A stretch of 64,000 nt of DNA from the NCBI RefSeq assembly GCF_011043735.1, contig NZ_JAAKGV010000014.1, positions 124,001 through 188,000 of the forward strand, written 5' to 3'. Source of the DNA: Methylobacterium sp. DB0501 (lineage in GTDB: Bacteria; Pseudomonadota; Alphaproteobacteria; Rhizobiales; Beijerinckiaceae). The notes beneath the pieces were generated by a model, which had not been told where the DNA came from, made no database searches, and was given only the letters and a program-made list of their open reading frames with translations. How positions within the stretch are numbered: the first letter of the stretch is position 1; every line of letters starts with the position of its first letter. This document shows, piece by piece, positions 45,768 through 55,262 of this stretch. The position numbers and the translations under genes are program-made.

Positions 45768-46913
45768 TCAGGTGTACATCGCCTTCAGGTCCAGGCTGCT
45801 CTCGCGCCCGATCGCGTCGTAATGCTGGTCGAGCCAGGCCTTGGCGGCCGCGCGGCCGGCGTCGCGCAATTCGAGGAAGAACGGCCACTGGGCCCTGAGC
45901 CGCGAGGAGGCCGAGGCGTCGTCGAGGGCGCCGCCGCTGCCGTCGATGCGGTGGAGCAGCACCTGCTTGTAGGCGTTCGAGCGCCCGAGCACGCCGTCGG
46001 CGATCAGGTCGTCGACGAAGTCGATCGCCCGCAATTCGCGCAGCAGGTTGGCGTTGAAGGTGATCTCGTTGAGGCGGTCGCGGATCTCGGCCGGGCTGCG
46101 CGGCGTCTCGCGGCGCTCGACCGGGTTGATCTGGACCACCAGGATGTCGCGCGACCGGGCGCCGTGATAGAGGGGATAGAGCGGCGGGTTGCCGAGATAG
46201 CCGCCGTCCCAGTGCGGCACGCCGTCGATCTCGACCGCCTGGAACACCGTCGGCAGGCAGGCCGAGGCCATCAGGTGGTCGATGGTGAGGTCCGGCCGCT
46301 CGAACACCGCCATCTTGCCGGTCCAGACGTTGGTGGCCGAGATGAACAGGTCGGCCGGCCCGTCCCGGCGCAACGCCTCGAAATCGACCGTGTCGGCCAG
46401 CGCCCGCTTCAACGGATTGATGTTGAGCGGATTGGTCATGTAAGGGCTGGCGACGGCGTTCCAGAACGCCCCGACCGGCGTCTTCTTCCAGAAGCTCATC
46501 ACCCCGTCGACGACGCTCCGCTGCGCCTGCGACAGGTCGGCATCGAGGCTGATCTCGCGCCAGAACGTCTCCAGACGCTCGCGCGCGCCGTCGGGGCCGC
46601 CGCGCAGCCAGCCGTCCACCATCACGACGGCGTTCATCGCGCCGGCGCTCGCCCCGGTCATCGCCTCGAAGGCGAGGCGGCCATCCTCGATCAGGGCATC
46701 GAGCACGCCCCAGGTGAAGGCGCCGTGGGCGCCGCCGCCCTGGAGCGCCAGGGCGATCGGCTTCTCGGCCCGGGGGCCGACGAGGCCGCGGCCCAACGGG
46801 CCGGAGGCGGCGTGCGGGCCGGGCGCGGCCTGCCGGCTCGTGATGGCTTGCGGGAAGGGCTCGCGGTCACCCGCGCTCCGGTCCGGCTTGTGGGGAGAGG
46901 CTGAGTCCGTCAT
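45768..46913 (-). CDS. Patatin-like phospholipase
   Basis: A 381-residue patatin-fold lipid acyl hydrolase. The oxyanion motif is LALQGGGAHGAFTWGVLDAL, the nucleophile Ser89 lies in GASAG and the second catalytic residue, Asp, in PHWDGGYLGNPPLY. The first 50 residues are poorly ordered, with no clear signal peptide. The C-terminal 90 residues are helical. Such proteins act on phospholipids or on polyhydroxybutyrate granules in some bacteria. The ATG at 46913 is chosen over one at 46922; neither has a good ribosome site. Confidence 0.9.
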   Translation of the reverse strand: MTDSASPHKPDRSAGDREPFPQAITSRQAAPGPHAASGPLGRGLVGPRAEKPIALALQGGGAHGAFTWGVLDALIEDGRLAFEAMTGASAGAMNAVVMVDGWLRGGPDGARERLETFWREISLDADLSQAQRSVVDGVMSFWKKTPVGAFWNAVASPYMTNPLNINPLKRALADTVDFEALRRDGPADLFISATNVWTGKMAVFERPDLTIDHLMASACLPTVFQAVEIDGVPHWDGGYLGNPPLYPLYHGARSRDILVVQINPVERRETPRSPAEIRDRLNEITFNANLLRELRAIDFVDDLIADGVLGRSNAYKQVLLHRIDGSGGALDDASASSRLRAQWPFFLELRDAGRAAAKAWLDQHYDAIGRESSLDLKAMYT

Positions 46914-47258
46914 GGGGAGCATGTGGTGTGGTGCGCTGCAAAATCCAAATGGTGCGATGCAAAGTCGCGCAACGGAACCCGGGCGGGCCCGGCGTCACGC
47001 GCTTGACGCGCACCGGCCCCATCCTCAGCTAAGGCGCGAACCCCGCCCGTGCGGGGGTGCAAGGATTTCGCAACGATGTCGCGGCATTCCGCCGGAGATC
47101 CGCCTAGCCCGTTGACCACGCCGGGCTTTCATGCAGGCGAAGCGATTTCCACCGCGCCCGGAAATGCTCTAGACGAGGGTCACGCCGCGCTCGTCGCGAC
47201 TCGAAGACCCCGTTCACACGTCACACGTCTCCTGCGAACGACCCCCTGAAGGTATCCG
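46914..47258. other. Intergenic region upstream of ispG
   Basis: No supported gene in 345 bp between divergent patatin and ispG genes. A promoter-like TTGACG, an 18-base spacer and AGCTAA lie at about 47004-47033 on the plus strand and could drive ispG, though the leader would then be more than 200 bases long. Confidence 0.4.
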
Positions 47259-48560
47259 ATGGAAGCCATGGAAGCCCTCGCCCCGGCGGACCAAGCCGCC
47301 CCCGAGATCGCCGGCCCGAGCCCCCGGCACCGCACCGTCGGCGTCCGGATCGGCGAGGGCGAGGGCGCGGTGGTGATGGGCGGCGGCGCCCCGATCGTCG
47401 TGCAGTCGATGACCAACACCGACACCGCCGACATCGACGCCACCGTGGCGCAGGTCGCGGCGCTGGCCCGGGCCGGCTCCGAGGTCGTGCGCATCACCGT
47501 CGACCGCGACGAGGCGGCGGTCGCCGTGCCGAAGATCCGCGAGCGGCTCGACCGCATCGGCGTCCACGTGCCCCTCGTCGGCGACTTCCACTATATCGGC
47601 CACAAGCTCCTGACCGACCATCCGGCCTGCGCCGAGGCGCTGGCCAAGTACCGGATCAACCCGGGCAATGTCGGCTTCAAGGAGAAGAAGGACCTGCAGT
47701 TCGGCACCATCGTCGAGCAGGCGGCCCGCTACGGCAAGGCCGTGCGCATCGGCGCCAACTGGGGCTCCCTCGACGAGGCGCTCCTCACCCACATGATGGA
47801 CGAGAACGCCAACTCGGCGAAGCCGCGCGACGCCCGCGCGGTGATGCGCGAGGCGATGGTGCAATCCGCCCTCCTCTCCGCCGACCGGGCGGTGGAGATC
47901 GGCCTGCCCAAGGAGCGCATCGTCCTCTCGGCCAAGGTCTCTGCGGTGCAGGACCTGATCGCGGTCTACCGCGAGGTGGCGCGCCGCTCGGACTACGCCA
48001 TCCATCTCGGCCTCACCGAGGCCGGCATGGGCACCAAGGGCATCGTGGCGGCCTCCGCGGCGATCGGCGTGCTGCTCCAGGAGGGCATCGGCGACACGAT
48101 CCGCTACTCCCTGACCCCGGAGCCGGGCGGCGACCGTACCGTCGAGGTGAAGGTGGCCCAGGAGCTGCTCCAGACGATGGGCTTCCGCACCTTCGTGCCG
48201 CTCGTCGCCGCCTGCCCGGGCTGCGGCCGCACCACCTCGACGGTGTTCCAGGAGCTCGCCCGCGACATCCAGAACTGGATCACCACCTCGATGCCCGAGT
48301 GGCGCAAGACCTATCCGGGCGTGGAAGGTCTGAACGTCGCCGTGATGGGCTGCATCGTCAACGGCCCGGGCGAATCGAAGCACGCCGATATCGGCATCTC
48401 GCTCCCCGGCACCGGCGAGACCCCGACCGCCCCGGTCTTCATCGACGGCAAGAAGGCGATGACCCTGCGCGGCCCGACGCTGGCCAAGGATTTCGAGGGC
48501 ATCGTCATCGACTACATCGAGCGCCGCTTCGGGCAGGGTCGCCGCAGCGCCGCCGAGTAA
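47259..48560 (+). CDS. ispG: 4-hydroxy-3-methylbut-2-en-1-yl diphosphate synthase (IspG/GcpE)
   Basis: MEP-pathway [4Fe-4S] enzyme of 433 residues that turns MEcPP into HMBPP. The TIM barrel opens with [20 protein letters not shown]; the cluster-binding region has [17 protein letters not shown] and [14 protein letters not shown], giving three Cys plus the Glu ligand. The N-terminal 25 residues are a short extension. It lacks the large insert of plant or chlamydial forms. dxr and uppS lie 15 kb downstream. Confidence 0.97.
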   Translation: MEAMEALAPADQAAPEIAGPSPRHRTVGVRIGEGEGAVVMGGGAPIVVQSMTNTDTADIDATVAQVAALARAGSEVVRITVDRDEAAVAVPKIRERLDRIGVHVPLVGDFHYIGHKLLTDHPACAEALAKYRINPGNVGFKEKKDLQFGTIVEQAARYGKAVRIGANWGSLDEALLTHMMDENANSAKPRDARAVMREAMVQSALLSADRAVEIGLPKERIVLSAKVSAVQDLIAVYREVARRSDYAIHLGLTEAGMGTKGIVAASAAIGVLLQEGIGDTIRYSLTPEPGGDRTVEVKVAQELLQTMGFRTFVPLVAACPGCGRTTSTVFQELARDIQNWITTSMPEWRKTYPGVEGLNVAVMGCIVNGPGESKHADIGISLPGTGETPTAPVFIDGKKAMTLRGPTLAKDFEGIVIDYIERRFGQGRRSAAE

Positions 48561-48783
48561 TACCGGCGTTCGTCGAGAACGACCGTCGGCCTTGCTCTCG
48601 CATCGTCGCCAAGCCCGAGGTCCCGGACGCCCGGGGTCGGCACCGACAACCCGAGATGGGTCGACGGCCCCGTCGATCCCGGGCCTGCCCGGGACCGACG
48701 CCGACGCATCGGCATCCCGGGCCGTTGGCAGACGGAGAGGCCCGACCAGGGCCGGTGTCCGAGGGGGGGAGGCGCAGGCCGCC

Positions 48784-48811
48784 TTGCGCCCCTCCCGGCC
48801 CGTGCTACAAT
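48784..48811 (+). promoter_or_regulatory. Sigma-70-like promoter before kup
   Basis: TTGCGC (48784-48789), a 16-base spacer and TACAAT (48806-48811) lie about 120 bases upstream of kup. The -10 differs from consensus at one base. Confidence 0.5.
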
Positions 48812-48824
48812 CCTGCCACAATCA

Positions 48825-48846
48825 GGCCCGGCGGACGCGCCGGGCC
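48825..48846 (+). repeat. Hairpin in the kup leader
   Basis: GGCCCGGCG and CGCCGGGCC form a perfect 9-bp stem with a GACG loop, 14 bases after the -10 box. It would lie at the 5' end of the kup transcript and may stabilise or attenuate it. The rest of 48561-48929 shows no gene. Confidence 0.5.
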
Positions 48847-48929
48847 CTCTAGGATTCGAGCCCGCCACCCGGCCCATCAGCGCGCTTGGCGGCAATCCCG
48901 GCCGCCCGCGGGCGCATCCCCGATCAGAC

Positions 48930-50900
48930 ATGACACAGTCGACCGCACCCACGGGCGGGCCCGTCGCGCCGCCCGAATCCCTCACCCCGCCGAGCGGCGG
49001 GCCGCCGACCAAGGCGGGCAGCGTCGACGAGGCCGAGGGCCACGGCCACGCCAAGGCGAGCTTCTGGACCCTGTTCCTCGGCTCCGTCGGCGTCGTCTAC
49101 GGCGACATCGGCACGAGCCCGCTCTACGCGTTCCGCGAGGCGCTGGCGCCCGGCCGGGCCGACGGCGTGCTCACCGGCGAGGAGGTGCTGGGCACCGTCT
49201 CGCTGCTGCTCTGGGCCCTCGTGCTCATCGTCACCATCAAGTACGTCCTGCTGCTGCTGCAGATGGACAACAAGGGCGAGGGCGGCATTCTCTCGCTGAT
49301 GGCGCTCGCCCGCAAGGCCTTGGGCGGCTCGCACATCGTGTTCATGCTGGGCCTGTTCGGCGCCGCCCTGTTCTACGGCGACGCGATCATCACCCCGGCG
49401 ATCTCGGTCCTGTCGGCGGTGGAGGGCCTGAAGCTCGTCACCCCGGCCCTCGACCATTACGTGCTGCCGATCACCATCGCGATCATCCTGCCGCTGTTCC
49501 TGGTCCAGAGCCGGGGCACCGCCCGGATGGCGACGTTCTTCGGCCCGATCATGCTGGTGTGGTTCTCGGTGCTGATGCTCGCGGCCCTGCCGCACATCGC
49601 CCGCACGCCGCAGGTCCTGTGGGCGCTCAATCCCTGGCACGCGGTGCATTACCTGCTCGGCCACGGCACCGGGGCCCTGGTGGCCCTCGGCGCGGTGTTC
49701 CTGGCGGTGACCGGGGCCGAGGCCCTGTTCGCCGATCTCGGCCATTTCGGCCGCCGCCCGATCCAGACCGCCTGGATCGTCCTCGTCGGGCCCGCGCTCG
49801 CCGTCAACTATCTCGGCCAGGCCGCCCTGGTGCTGGCCAACCCCGACACGACCGACCCGTTCTACCAGCTCGTCCCCGAATGGGGCCTGCTGCCGATGGT
49901 GCTGCTCGCCACCGCGGCGACCGTGATCGCCAGCCAGGCGGTGATTACCGGCGCCTTCTCGCTGTCGCGCCAGGCGGTGCAGCTGGGTCTCCTGCCGCGG
50001 CTCGAGATCCGCCACACCTCGGAGTCGCATTCGGGCCAGATCTACCTGCCGCAGATCAACACCCTGTTGATGGTCGGCGTGGTGATCCTGGTGGTGCTGT
50101 TCCGCTCCTCCTCGGCGCTTGCCTCGGCCTACGGCATCGCCGTCACCGGCACGATGCTGATCACCGCCGGCCTCGCCTTCCTGGTGCTGTGGCGGGTGTG
50201 GAAGTGGTCGCCGCTGGCCGCCGGCGCCGCGATGGTGCCGTTCATCGCCGTCGAGCTGCTGTTCCTGGTCTCGAACCTGCTCAAGGTGTTCGAGGGCGGC
50301 TACATGCCCCTGCTGCTCGCCGGTTGCCTCGTGCTGCTGATGTGGACCTGGGTGCGCGGCGTCACCATCCTGTTCAACAAGACCCGCAAGACCGACGTGC
50401 CGCTGACCGAGCTCGTCGCGATGCTGGAGAAGAGCCCGCCGCACCACGTCCGCGGCACCGCGGTGTTCCTGACCAGCGACCCCGAGACCGCGCCGGCGGC
50501 CCTCCTGCACAACCTGAAGCACAACAAGGTGCTGCACGAGAAGAACGTCGTGCTCACCGTCAAGACCATCGACCTGCCGCGCCTCAACGACGCCGACCGG
50601 GTCCGGATCGAGCCGATGGGGCCGCATTTCTGGAAGGTCGTGATGAAGTTCGGCTACATGGAATCGCCGAACATCCCGAGGGGCCTGGCGCTCCTGCGCA
50701 AGCAGGGCTTCAAGTTCGACATCATGGCCACGTCGTTCTTCCTGTCGCGGCGCTCGATCCGCCCGGCGGCGCAGTCCGGCATGCCGCTCTGGCAGGATCG
50801 GGTGTTCATCACGCTGGCCCGCAACGCCAACGACGCGACGGACTTCTTCCAGATCCCGACCGGCCGCGTGGTCGAGGTCGGCACCCAGGTCACGGTCTAG
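48930..50900 (+). CDS. kup: KUP-type potassium uptake protein
   Basis: Inner-membrane K+/H+ symporter of 656 residues. The family signature [19 protein letters not shown] lies at about 54-72, after an N-terminal Pro/Gly-rich cytoplasmic stretch. About twelve hydrophobic helices follow to residue 480, with [18 protein letters not shown] and [19 protein letters not shown]. The C-terminal cytoplasmic domain (about 490-656) is typical. The coaBC gene starts 6 bp after the stop, so the two may share a transcript. Confidence 0.96.
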   Translation: MTQSTAPTGGPVAPPESLTPPSGGPPTKAGSVDEAEGHGHAKASFWTLFLGSVGVVYGDIGTSPLYAFREALAPGRADGVLTGEEVLGTVSLLLWALVLIVTIKYVLLLLQMDNKGEGGILSLMALARKALGGSHIVFMLGLFGAALFYGDAIITPAISVLSAVEGLKLVTPALDHYVLPITIAIILPLFLVQSRGTARMATFFGPIMLVWFSVLMLAALPHIARTPQVLWALNPWHAVHYLLGHGTGALVALGAVFLAVTGAEALFADLGHFGRRPIQTAWIVLVGPALAVNYLGQAALVLANPDTTDPFYQLVPEWGLLPMVLLATAATVIASQAVITGAFSLSRQAVQLGLLPRLEIRHTSESHSGQIYLPQINTLLMVGVVILVVLFRSSSALASAYGIAVTGTMLITAGLAFLVLWRVWKWSPLAAGAAMVPFIAVELLFLVSNLLKVFEGGYMPLLLAGCLVLLMWTWVRGVTILFNKTRKTDVPLTELVAMLEKSPPHHVRGTAVFLTSDPETAPAALLHNLKHNKVLHEKNVVLTVKTIDLPRLNDADRVRIEPMGPHFWKVVMKFGYMESPNIPRGLALLRKQGFKFDIMATSFFLSRRSIRPAAQSGMPLWQDRVFITLARNANDATDFFQIPTGRVVEVGTQVTV

Positions 50901-50906
50901 CCAGGG

Positions 50907-52133
50907 ATGGGCGCGCTCGACGGCAAACGGGTGCTCCTCGTCATCGGGGGCGGCATCGCGGCCTACAAGTCGCTGGACCTGATCCGGCGCCTGCGGGAGC
51001 GCGGCGCCTCGGTGCGCTGCGTGCTCACCAAGGGCGCGCAGGAATTCGTGACGCCGCTCGCCGCGGCGGCGCTCGCCGGGCAGCGCGCCCATACCGACCT
51101 GTTCGACCGGGCCGACGAGGCCGATATCGGCCACATCAAGCTCGCCCGCGACGCGGACGCCGTGGTGGTCGCGCCGGCCACCGCCAACACGCTCGCCCGG
51201 ATGGCCGGCGGCCACGCGCCGGACCTCGCCTCGACGGTGCTGCTGGCCACCACCCTGCCGATCCTGATCGCGCCTGCGATGAACGTGCGGATGTGGCTGC
51301 ATCCGGCGACGCAGCGCAACCTCGCGCTGCTCAGGGGCGACGGCGTCGCCGTGGTGGGGCCGAATGTGGGCCGGATGGCCGAGGCGGAAACCGGCCCCGG
51401 CCGGATGGCCGAGCCCGACGAGATCGCCGACGCCGTCGAGGCGGTGCTGGCCGGATCGCAGGAGGCGGGGCCTCCGTCTCTCGCGGGCCGCCACCTCCTC
51501 GTCACCTCCGGGCCGACCCACGAGCCGATCGACCCGGTGCGCTACCTCGCCAACCGCTCCTCCGGCAAGCAGGGCCACGCCATCGCGGCGGCGGCGGCCG
51601 CCGCCGGCGCCCGGGTGACCCTGGTCTCCGGCCCCGTCACCCTGCCCGATCCGCCGGGCGTCACGGTTCTGCGGATCGAGACCGCCCGCGAGATGCTGGC
51701 GGCGGTGGAGGCGGCCTTGCCCGCCGACATCGCGGTCTTCGCCGCGGCCGTCGCCGACTGGCGCCCCGAGAGCCTCGGCGACCAGAAGATCAAGAAGGGG
51801 CCCGACGGCCCCCCTCCCCTGCGGCTCACCGAGAACCCCGACATCCTGGCGACGATCGCGCGCCGGAGCGACGGCCGCCCACCCCTGGTGGTGGGCTTTG
51901 CCGCCGAGACCACCGACGTCATCGCCCATGCCCGGGCCAAGATCGCCCGCAAGGGCTGCGACCTCATCGTCGCCAACGACGTCTCGGCCGAGACCGGCGT
52001 GATGGGCGGCGATCGCAACAGCGTCCACCTGATCGGCCGCGACGGCACCCTCGAGACCTGGCCGACGATGGGCAAGGACGAGGTCGCCCGCCGCCTGGTC
52101 GCGCGGCTCGCCGAACTCGGCCCCTCGCCCTGA
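50907..52133 (+). CDS. coaBC: Bifunctional phosphopantothenoylcysteine decarboxylase/synthetase (CoaBC)
   Basis: Coenzyme A synthesis enzyme of 408 residues. The CoaC flavoprotein half (1-185) has GGIAAYKSLDLIRRL, the catalytic His in IGHIKLARDADAVVVAP and PAMNVRMW. The CoaB half (195-405) has TSGPTHEPIDPVRYLANRSS, GKQGHAIA and VGFAAETTD. In E. coli the CoaC active-site flap carries Cys158 in ACGDIGPGRM; here the aligned residue is Glu159 in AEAETGPGRMAEP. I recall similar flaps in other Hyphomicrobiales, so this may be a clade trait and not a defect. It starts 6 bp after kup. Confidence 0.95.
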   Translation: MGALDGKRVLLVIGGGIAAYKSLDLIRRLRERGASVRCVLTKGAQEFVTPLAAAALAGQRAHTDLFDRADEADIGHIKLARDADAVVVAPATANTLARMAGGHAPDLASTVLLATTLPILIAPAMNVRMWLHPATQRNLALLRGDGVAVVGPNVGRMAEAETGPGRMAEPDEIADAVEAVLAGSQEAGPPSLAGRHLLVTSGPTHEPIDPVRYLANRSSGKQGHAIAAAAAAAGARVTLVSGPVTLPDPPGVTVLRIETAREMLAAVEAALPADIAVFAAAVADWRPESLGDQKIKKGPDGPPPLRLTENPDILATIARRSDGRPPLVVGFAAETTDVIAHARAKIARKGCDLIVANDVSAETGVMGGDRNSVHLIGRDGTLETWPTMGKDEVARRLVARLAELGPSP

Positions 52134-52229
52134 GGCAAGATATCGCCGGCCCGGCGGTGGGCGCCCGCCGATCCGGCATTATGTCTCCGCCTCCCACCGG
52201 GAGATCTCCTCCCCGACAGGGAGGCCGCC

Positions 52230-52436
52230 TTGCCCACCATCCTCGTCGTCACGCTGATCTGCGCCTCCTCCCTGGCGGCGAAGGATTGCACCCGCGACAC
52301 CGCCCAGGACGTGATCACCCACCCGGCCCACTCGCCGCAGGAATGCATGCTGCTGGGCCCCACCATCGCCGCCGGCACGGGCCGCGGCACCGAACCTGGG
52401 ACCTACGTGAAGACCCTGTGCGAGCAGCGGCGCTAG
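52230..52436 (+). CDS. Small hypothetical exported protein
   Basis: A 68-residue protein starting at a TTG with AGGGAGG seven bases upstream. Residues 1-17 are hydrophobic (PTILVVTLICASSLAA) and look like a short signal peptide. The rest has three Cys and a C-terminal KTLCEQRR. I do not recognise the family. Its position between coaBC and cynS gives no clue. The strong ribosome site and Cys spacing make it more than a chance frame. Confidence 0.6.
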   Translation: MPTILVVTLICASSLAAKDCTRDTAQDVITHPAHSPQECMLLGPTIAAGTGRGTEPGTYVKTLCEQRR

Positions 52437-52544
52437 GGCGCACGGCTTTCGGCGCGCCCGGGCGCCTTCCTGGCACACGCATTGCCACTCCTGCGCGACC
52501 TCGCACTGGCCGCCGACCGGTGCGTGCTCACGAAGGGGGAGATC

Positions 52545-53033
52545 ATGAAGCGCGAAGACCTCACGGAAAAGCTGCTCGACATCAAGCGCGAGAAGGGCTG
52601 GACCTGGAAACACATCCAGGACGAAATCGGCGGACTCTCCCCGATCCTGATCACCGCCGCCTGCATGGGCCAGATGAAGCTGCCCAAGGCCCAAGCCGCC
52701 AAGGCCGCCGCCCTGTTCGGCCTCTCGGCCGCCGAGGAGCGGATGCTGAACGAGGCGCCCTATCGCGGCTCGATCCCGCAGATGCCGCCGACCGACCCGC
52801 TGATCTACCGCTTCTACGAGCTGGTGATGGTCTACGGCACCACCTGGAAGGAGCTGATCCAGGAGGAGTTCGGCGACGGCATCATGTCGGCGATCGACTT
52901 CAACATGACGATGGAGCGCGAGCCCAACAACAAGGGTGACCGGGTGAAGCTGCGGATATCGGGCAAGTTCCTGCCGTACAAGTATTACGGCAACGAGGAG
53001 GGCGTACCGGAATACGGCTTCAAGGAAGGCTGA
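52545..53033 (+). CDS. cynS: Cyanate hydratase (cyanase)
   Basis: Cyanase of 162 residues, converting cyanate and bicarbonate to ammonia and CO2. The N-terminal helix bundle (1-75) resembles a DNA-binding fold, as in all cyanases. The C-terminal catalytic part has TDPLIYRFYELVMVYGTTWK with Arg89 and Glu92, and FGDGIMSAIDF with Ser115, the expected active-site trio. AAGGGGGAGATC precedes the ATG. No cynR, cynT or cyanate transporter is nearby. Confidence 0.96.
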   Translation: MKREDLTEKLLDIKREKGWTWKHIQDEIGGLSPILITAACMGQMKLPKAQAAKAAALFGLSAAEERMLNEAPYRGSIPQMPPTDPLIYRFYELVMVYGTTWKELIQEEFGDGIMSAIDFNMTMEREPNNKGDRVKLRISGKFLPYKYYGNEEGVPEYGFKEG

Positions 53034-53500
53034 GAAGTCGGGCGGGCTCGCCGATGCAGGACCCGCCCGATTCCGTGGCTCGCCCGTGCCGTCGTCCCGG
53101 TGCTTCATGAGCGATACCGACGATATCGTCCTCGGATCGACCGATAAATCCGCGCGCACCCTCCCGCCGGAACGGGTTTAGCACTTCGATCGATTGCGAC
53201 ACCGATACACGCGATCCCCGCCTCCAGGAATAATGGCACGCGGAACCTGCTCGCGGGATGGATTGTCAACCGGCGTGGCGCGACCGGCACCGACCGATGT
53301 GGGCGCGACCCGCTCCCGGAGCGGTCCGATTGGGCACGGTAGCGGCGCGGGAATGGCGGCACGCCGGTGCCGCACGGCCATCAATCGGTCCGATGCGTCG
53401 GTTTGCATGTCGCAGGTCGGCAGGCTATCGCCTGCACGCCACCGGCCCTCGACGCGGATGACCCTTCGACGGCAGCCCGACTTTTCGCAGCGGAGCAATC
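53034..53500. other. 467-bp intergenic region upstream of the acetyltransferase-GT61 gene
   Basis: No supported gene. GATCGAT- and GATATC-like motifs occur at 53100-53200, and the composition is somewhat less GC-rich than the neighbours. Frames here are Arg/Ser-rich without domain matches. A promoter for the glycan genes should lie in it. Confidence 0.45.
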
Positions 53501-55123
53501 ATGGATTTCGAGTTTGCAACCCGCCGCTATCTCGCTCCGCTCATCGAACGATTCAGTTGGGACATAGGCGAGCATACTTATGGCAACCCGATGGTCATGG
53601 AGCCCGAATGGGGCTCCCTGTCGATCGGCCGCTTCTGCTCGATTGCGCATAATACGACCTTTATTCTAGGAAATCACCGGATCGACATGGCCAGCACCTA
53701 TCCGTTCCGGTCGCTGTTCGGCCTGTGGCCCGGCGCGGAGCACGGCGTGCCCGATCACGCCACACGGGGCGACGGCATCCGCATCGGCAACGATGTGTGG
53801 TTCGGGGCGAATTGCTGCGTCCTGCCGGGCGTGACGATCGGTGACGGGGCGATCGTGGCGGCGAATGCGGTCGTCACCAAGGACGTGCCCGATTACGCGA
53901 TTGTGGCCGGCAATCCGGCGACCATCAAGCGCTACCGGTTCGACGACGCGCTCATCCGCCGCCTGAAGGCGATCGCCTGGTGGAACTGGCCCAACGAGAA
54001 GCTGCGCGGCGTCATCCCGGCTCTCACCCAGATGAAGGCGGAGGATTTCGCCACCTTTATCGAGCGCTCCGCGGCCGTCGAGGCCGCCTGCGGCGTGGAG
54101 CGTCGCGCCGACCTGTCGCTGTGCCACGCTCTGTGGGGCGAGGCGAACATCCTGCCCGGCAATCCGCAGGAGACGGAGCATCGGGACGTTCTCCACCTGC
54201 CGTTCCAGCTCGACGGCCAGTGGGGCGTGTACGACGCACAGGGCCGCATCATTTCCGACGCGGTGGATTTTCGCGGTCCCGAGAAGCACACGAACAACCA
54301 GGACATCGCGCCGGTCGACCGCGCCGCGTTCCGCGCGGCCGCGCTGCCCGACGGGGACTACCTGTATGTGGGGCGCATCAATCCCCATTTCGGCCACTTC
54401 ATCATCAACACCCTCCCGAGATTCTGGGCCACGCTCGGGCGCTCCGGCAGACGGCCGAAGCTCGTCTATCACGGACACCCGAATCCGCAGGACTGGTTCC
54501 ACCTCGATTTCTTCGCGAAGCTGATGAAGGGCCTCGGCCTGCAGGCCGACGACTTCATCCCGCTCAACCAGCCCACGGTCATTCCCCGGTTGACGGTGCC
54601 GCAGGCCGCGCTCATGGAGCAGCACCATGCCCAGCAGGCGTTCCGCGACCTCTGCCTGCACATCTCCCGCAATCTCGGGGTTGCATCCTCGGCCGAGAGA
54701 TCCGGCCCGATCTACTACTCGAAGAGCAGGCTGACGGGCGGTGTCGGGCGGATCGTGAACGAGCACGAGATCGACGAGGTGATGACGCAGCGGGGGATTC
54801 GTGTCATTCACCCCGAGACCATGCCTTACGAAGAGCAAATCCGCACGCTTGCCTCCTCGTCGCTCGTCCTGGGGACGGCGGGCTCGTTCCTCCACAACGT
54901 CGTCTTCGTCGAACAGCCACCGAAGATGGTGATCCTGAACCCGGCGAGGGAGATCAACAGCAACTTTTCCCTGCTCGACAAGCTGTCGAACGCGAGCGTC
55001 GATTACGTCTACGCGAACGACACCCGCGTGGTGGAGTCTCAGGACGGACGGTTCCTCACCTCCCGACAATTGGCCAACCCCCGCGACATCGCGCTCGCCA
55101 TGCTGGCGATCGCCCAAATCTGA
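53501..55123 (+). CDS. Fusion of a hexapeptide acetyltransferase and a GT61-type (DUF563) glycosyltransferase
   Basis: A 540-residue two-domain protein. Residues 1-185 form a left-handed-helix acetyltransferase of the xenobiotic (XAT/CatB-like) group: SIGRFCSIAH, GNHRIDMAST with probable catalytic His59, IGNDVWFGANCCVLPGVTIG, then YAIVAGNPATIKRYRF. Residues about 230-520 match GT61/DUF563: VGRINPHFGHFIINTLPRFW, GPIYYSKSR, NEHEIDEVMTQRGIRVIHPE and LGTAGSFLHNVVF. GCGGAGCAATC precedes the ATG. glf follows 139 bp downstream, suggesting a galactofuranose-containing surface glycan. GC content is a little lower than in the core genes, which may point to transfer. Confidence 0.85.
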   Translation: MDFEFATRRYLAPLIERFSWDIGEHTYGNPMVMEPEWGSLSIGRFCSIAHNTTFILGNHRIDMASTYPFRSLFGLWPGAEHGVPDHATRGDGIRIGNDVWFGANCCVLPGVTIGDGAIVAANAVVTKDVPDYAIVAGNPATIKRYRFDDALIRRLKAIAWWNWPNEKLRGVIPALTQMKAEDFATFIERSAAVEAACGVERRADLSLCHALWGEANILPGNPQETEHRDVLHLPFQLDGQWGVYDAQGRIISDAVDFRGPEKHTNNQDIAPVDRAAFRAAALPDGDYLYVGRINPHFGHFIINTLPRFWATLGRSGRRPKLVYHGHPNPQDWFHLDFFAKLMKGLGLQADDFIPLNQPTVIPRLTVPQAALMEQHHAQQAFRDLCLHISRNLGVASSAERSGPIYYSKSRLTGGVGRIVNEHEIDEVMTQRGIRVIHPETMPYEEQIRTLASSSLVLGTAGSFLHNVVFVEQPPKMVILNPAREINSNFSLLDKLSNASVDYVYANDTRVVESQDGRFLTSRQLANPRDIALAMLAIAQI

Positions 55124-55168
55124 TCGCAACCGTTTTCATGAATCGATGAACCGAGACGAACACGCGTC

Positions 55169-55258
55169 ATGTCCTACCCAGCCGATACCCCATTTCCCGA
55201 ACAGGCAACCGAAACCGTCTTTGCCATGAACGCGATCGACTGCGTGGTGCCGGAGTAG
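55169..55258 (+). CDS. Possible 29-residue leader or micro-ORF before glf
   Basis: An ATG at 55169 opens a frame of 29 residues (MSYPADTPFPEQATETVFAM, then nine more) that stops 4 bases before the glf start codon. The ribosome site is weak, and codon use cannot be judged at this length. It could couple translation to glf or be a chance frame. Confidence 0.25.
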   Translation: MSYPADTPFPEQATETVFAMNAIDCVVPE

Positions 55259-55262
55259 GACG

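Noticed and set aside
48851-48875. GATTCGAGCCC, resembling a tRNA T-arm
   Set aside because: No T-stem pairing, anticodon arm or acceptor stem can be built around it.
48924-52028. A 1034-codon minus-strand frame opposite kup and coaBC
   Set aside because: It has Asp/His/Arg/Gly-rich composition without any domain; it is a shadow of the plus-strand genes.
48299-52939. A 1546-codon plus-strand frame across ispG, kup, coaBC and cynS
   Set aside because: It is Arg/Pro/Ala-rich noise in another frame of four clearly recognised genes.
53194-53652. A 152-codon plus-strand frame before and into the acetyltransferase-GT61 gene
   Set aside because: It overlaps the start of a well-supported gene in another frame and lacks motifs.
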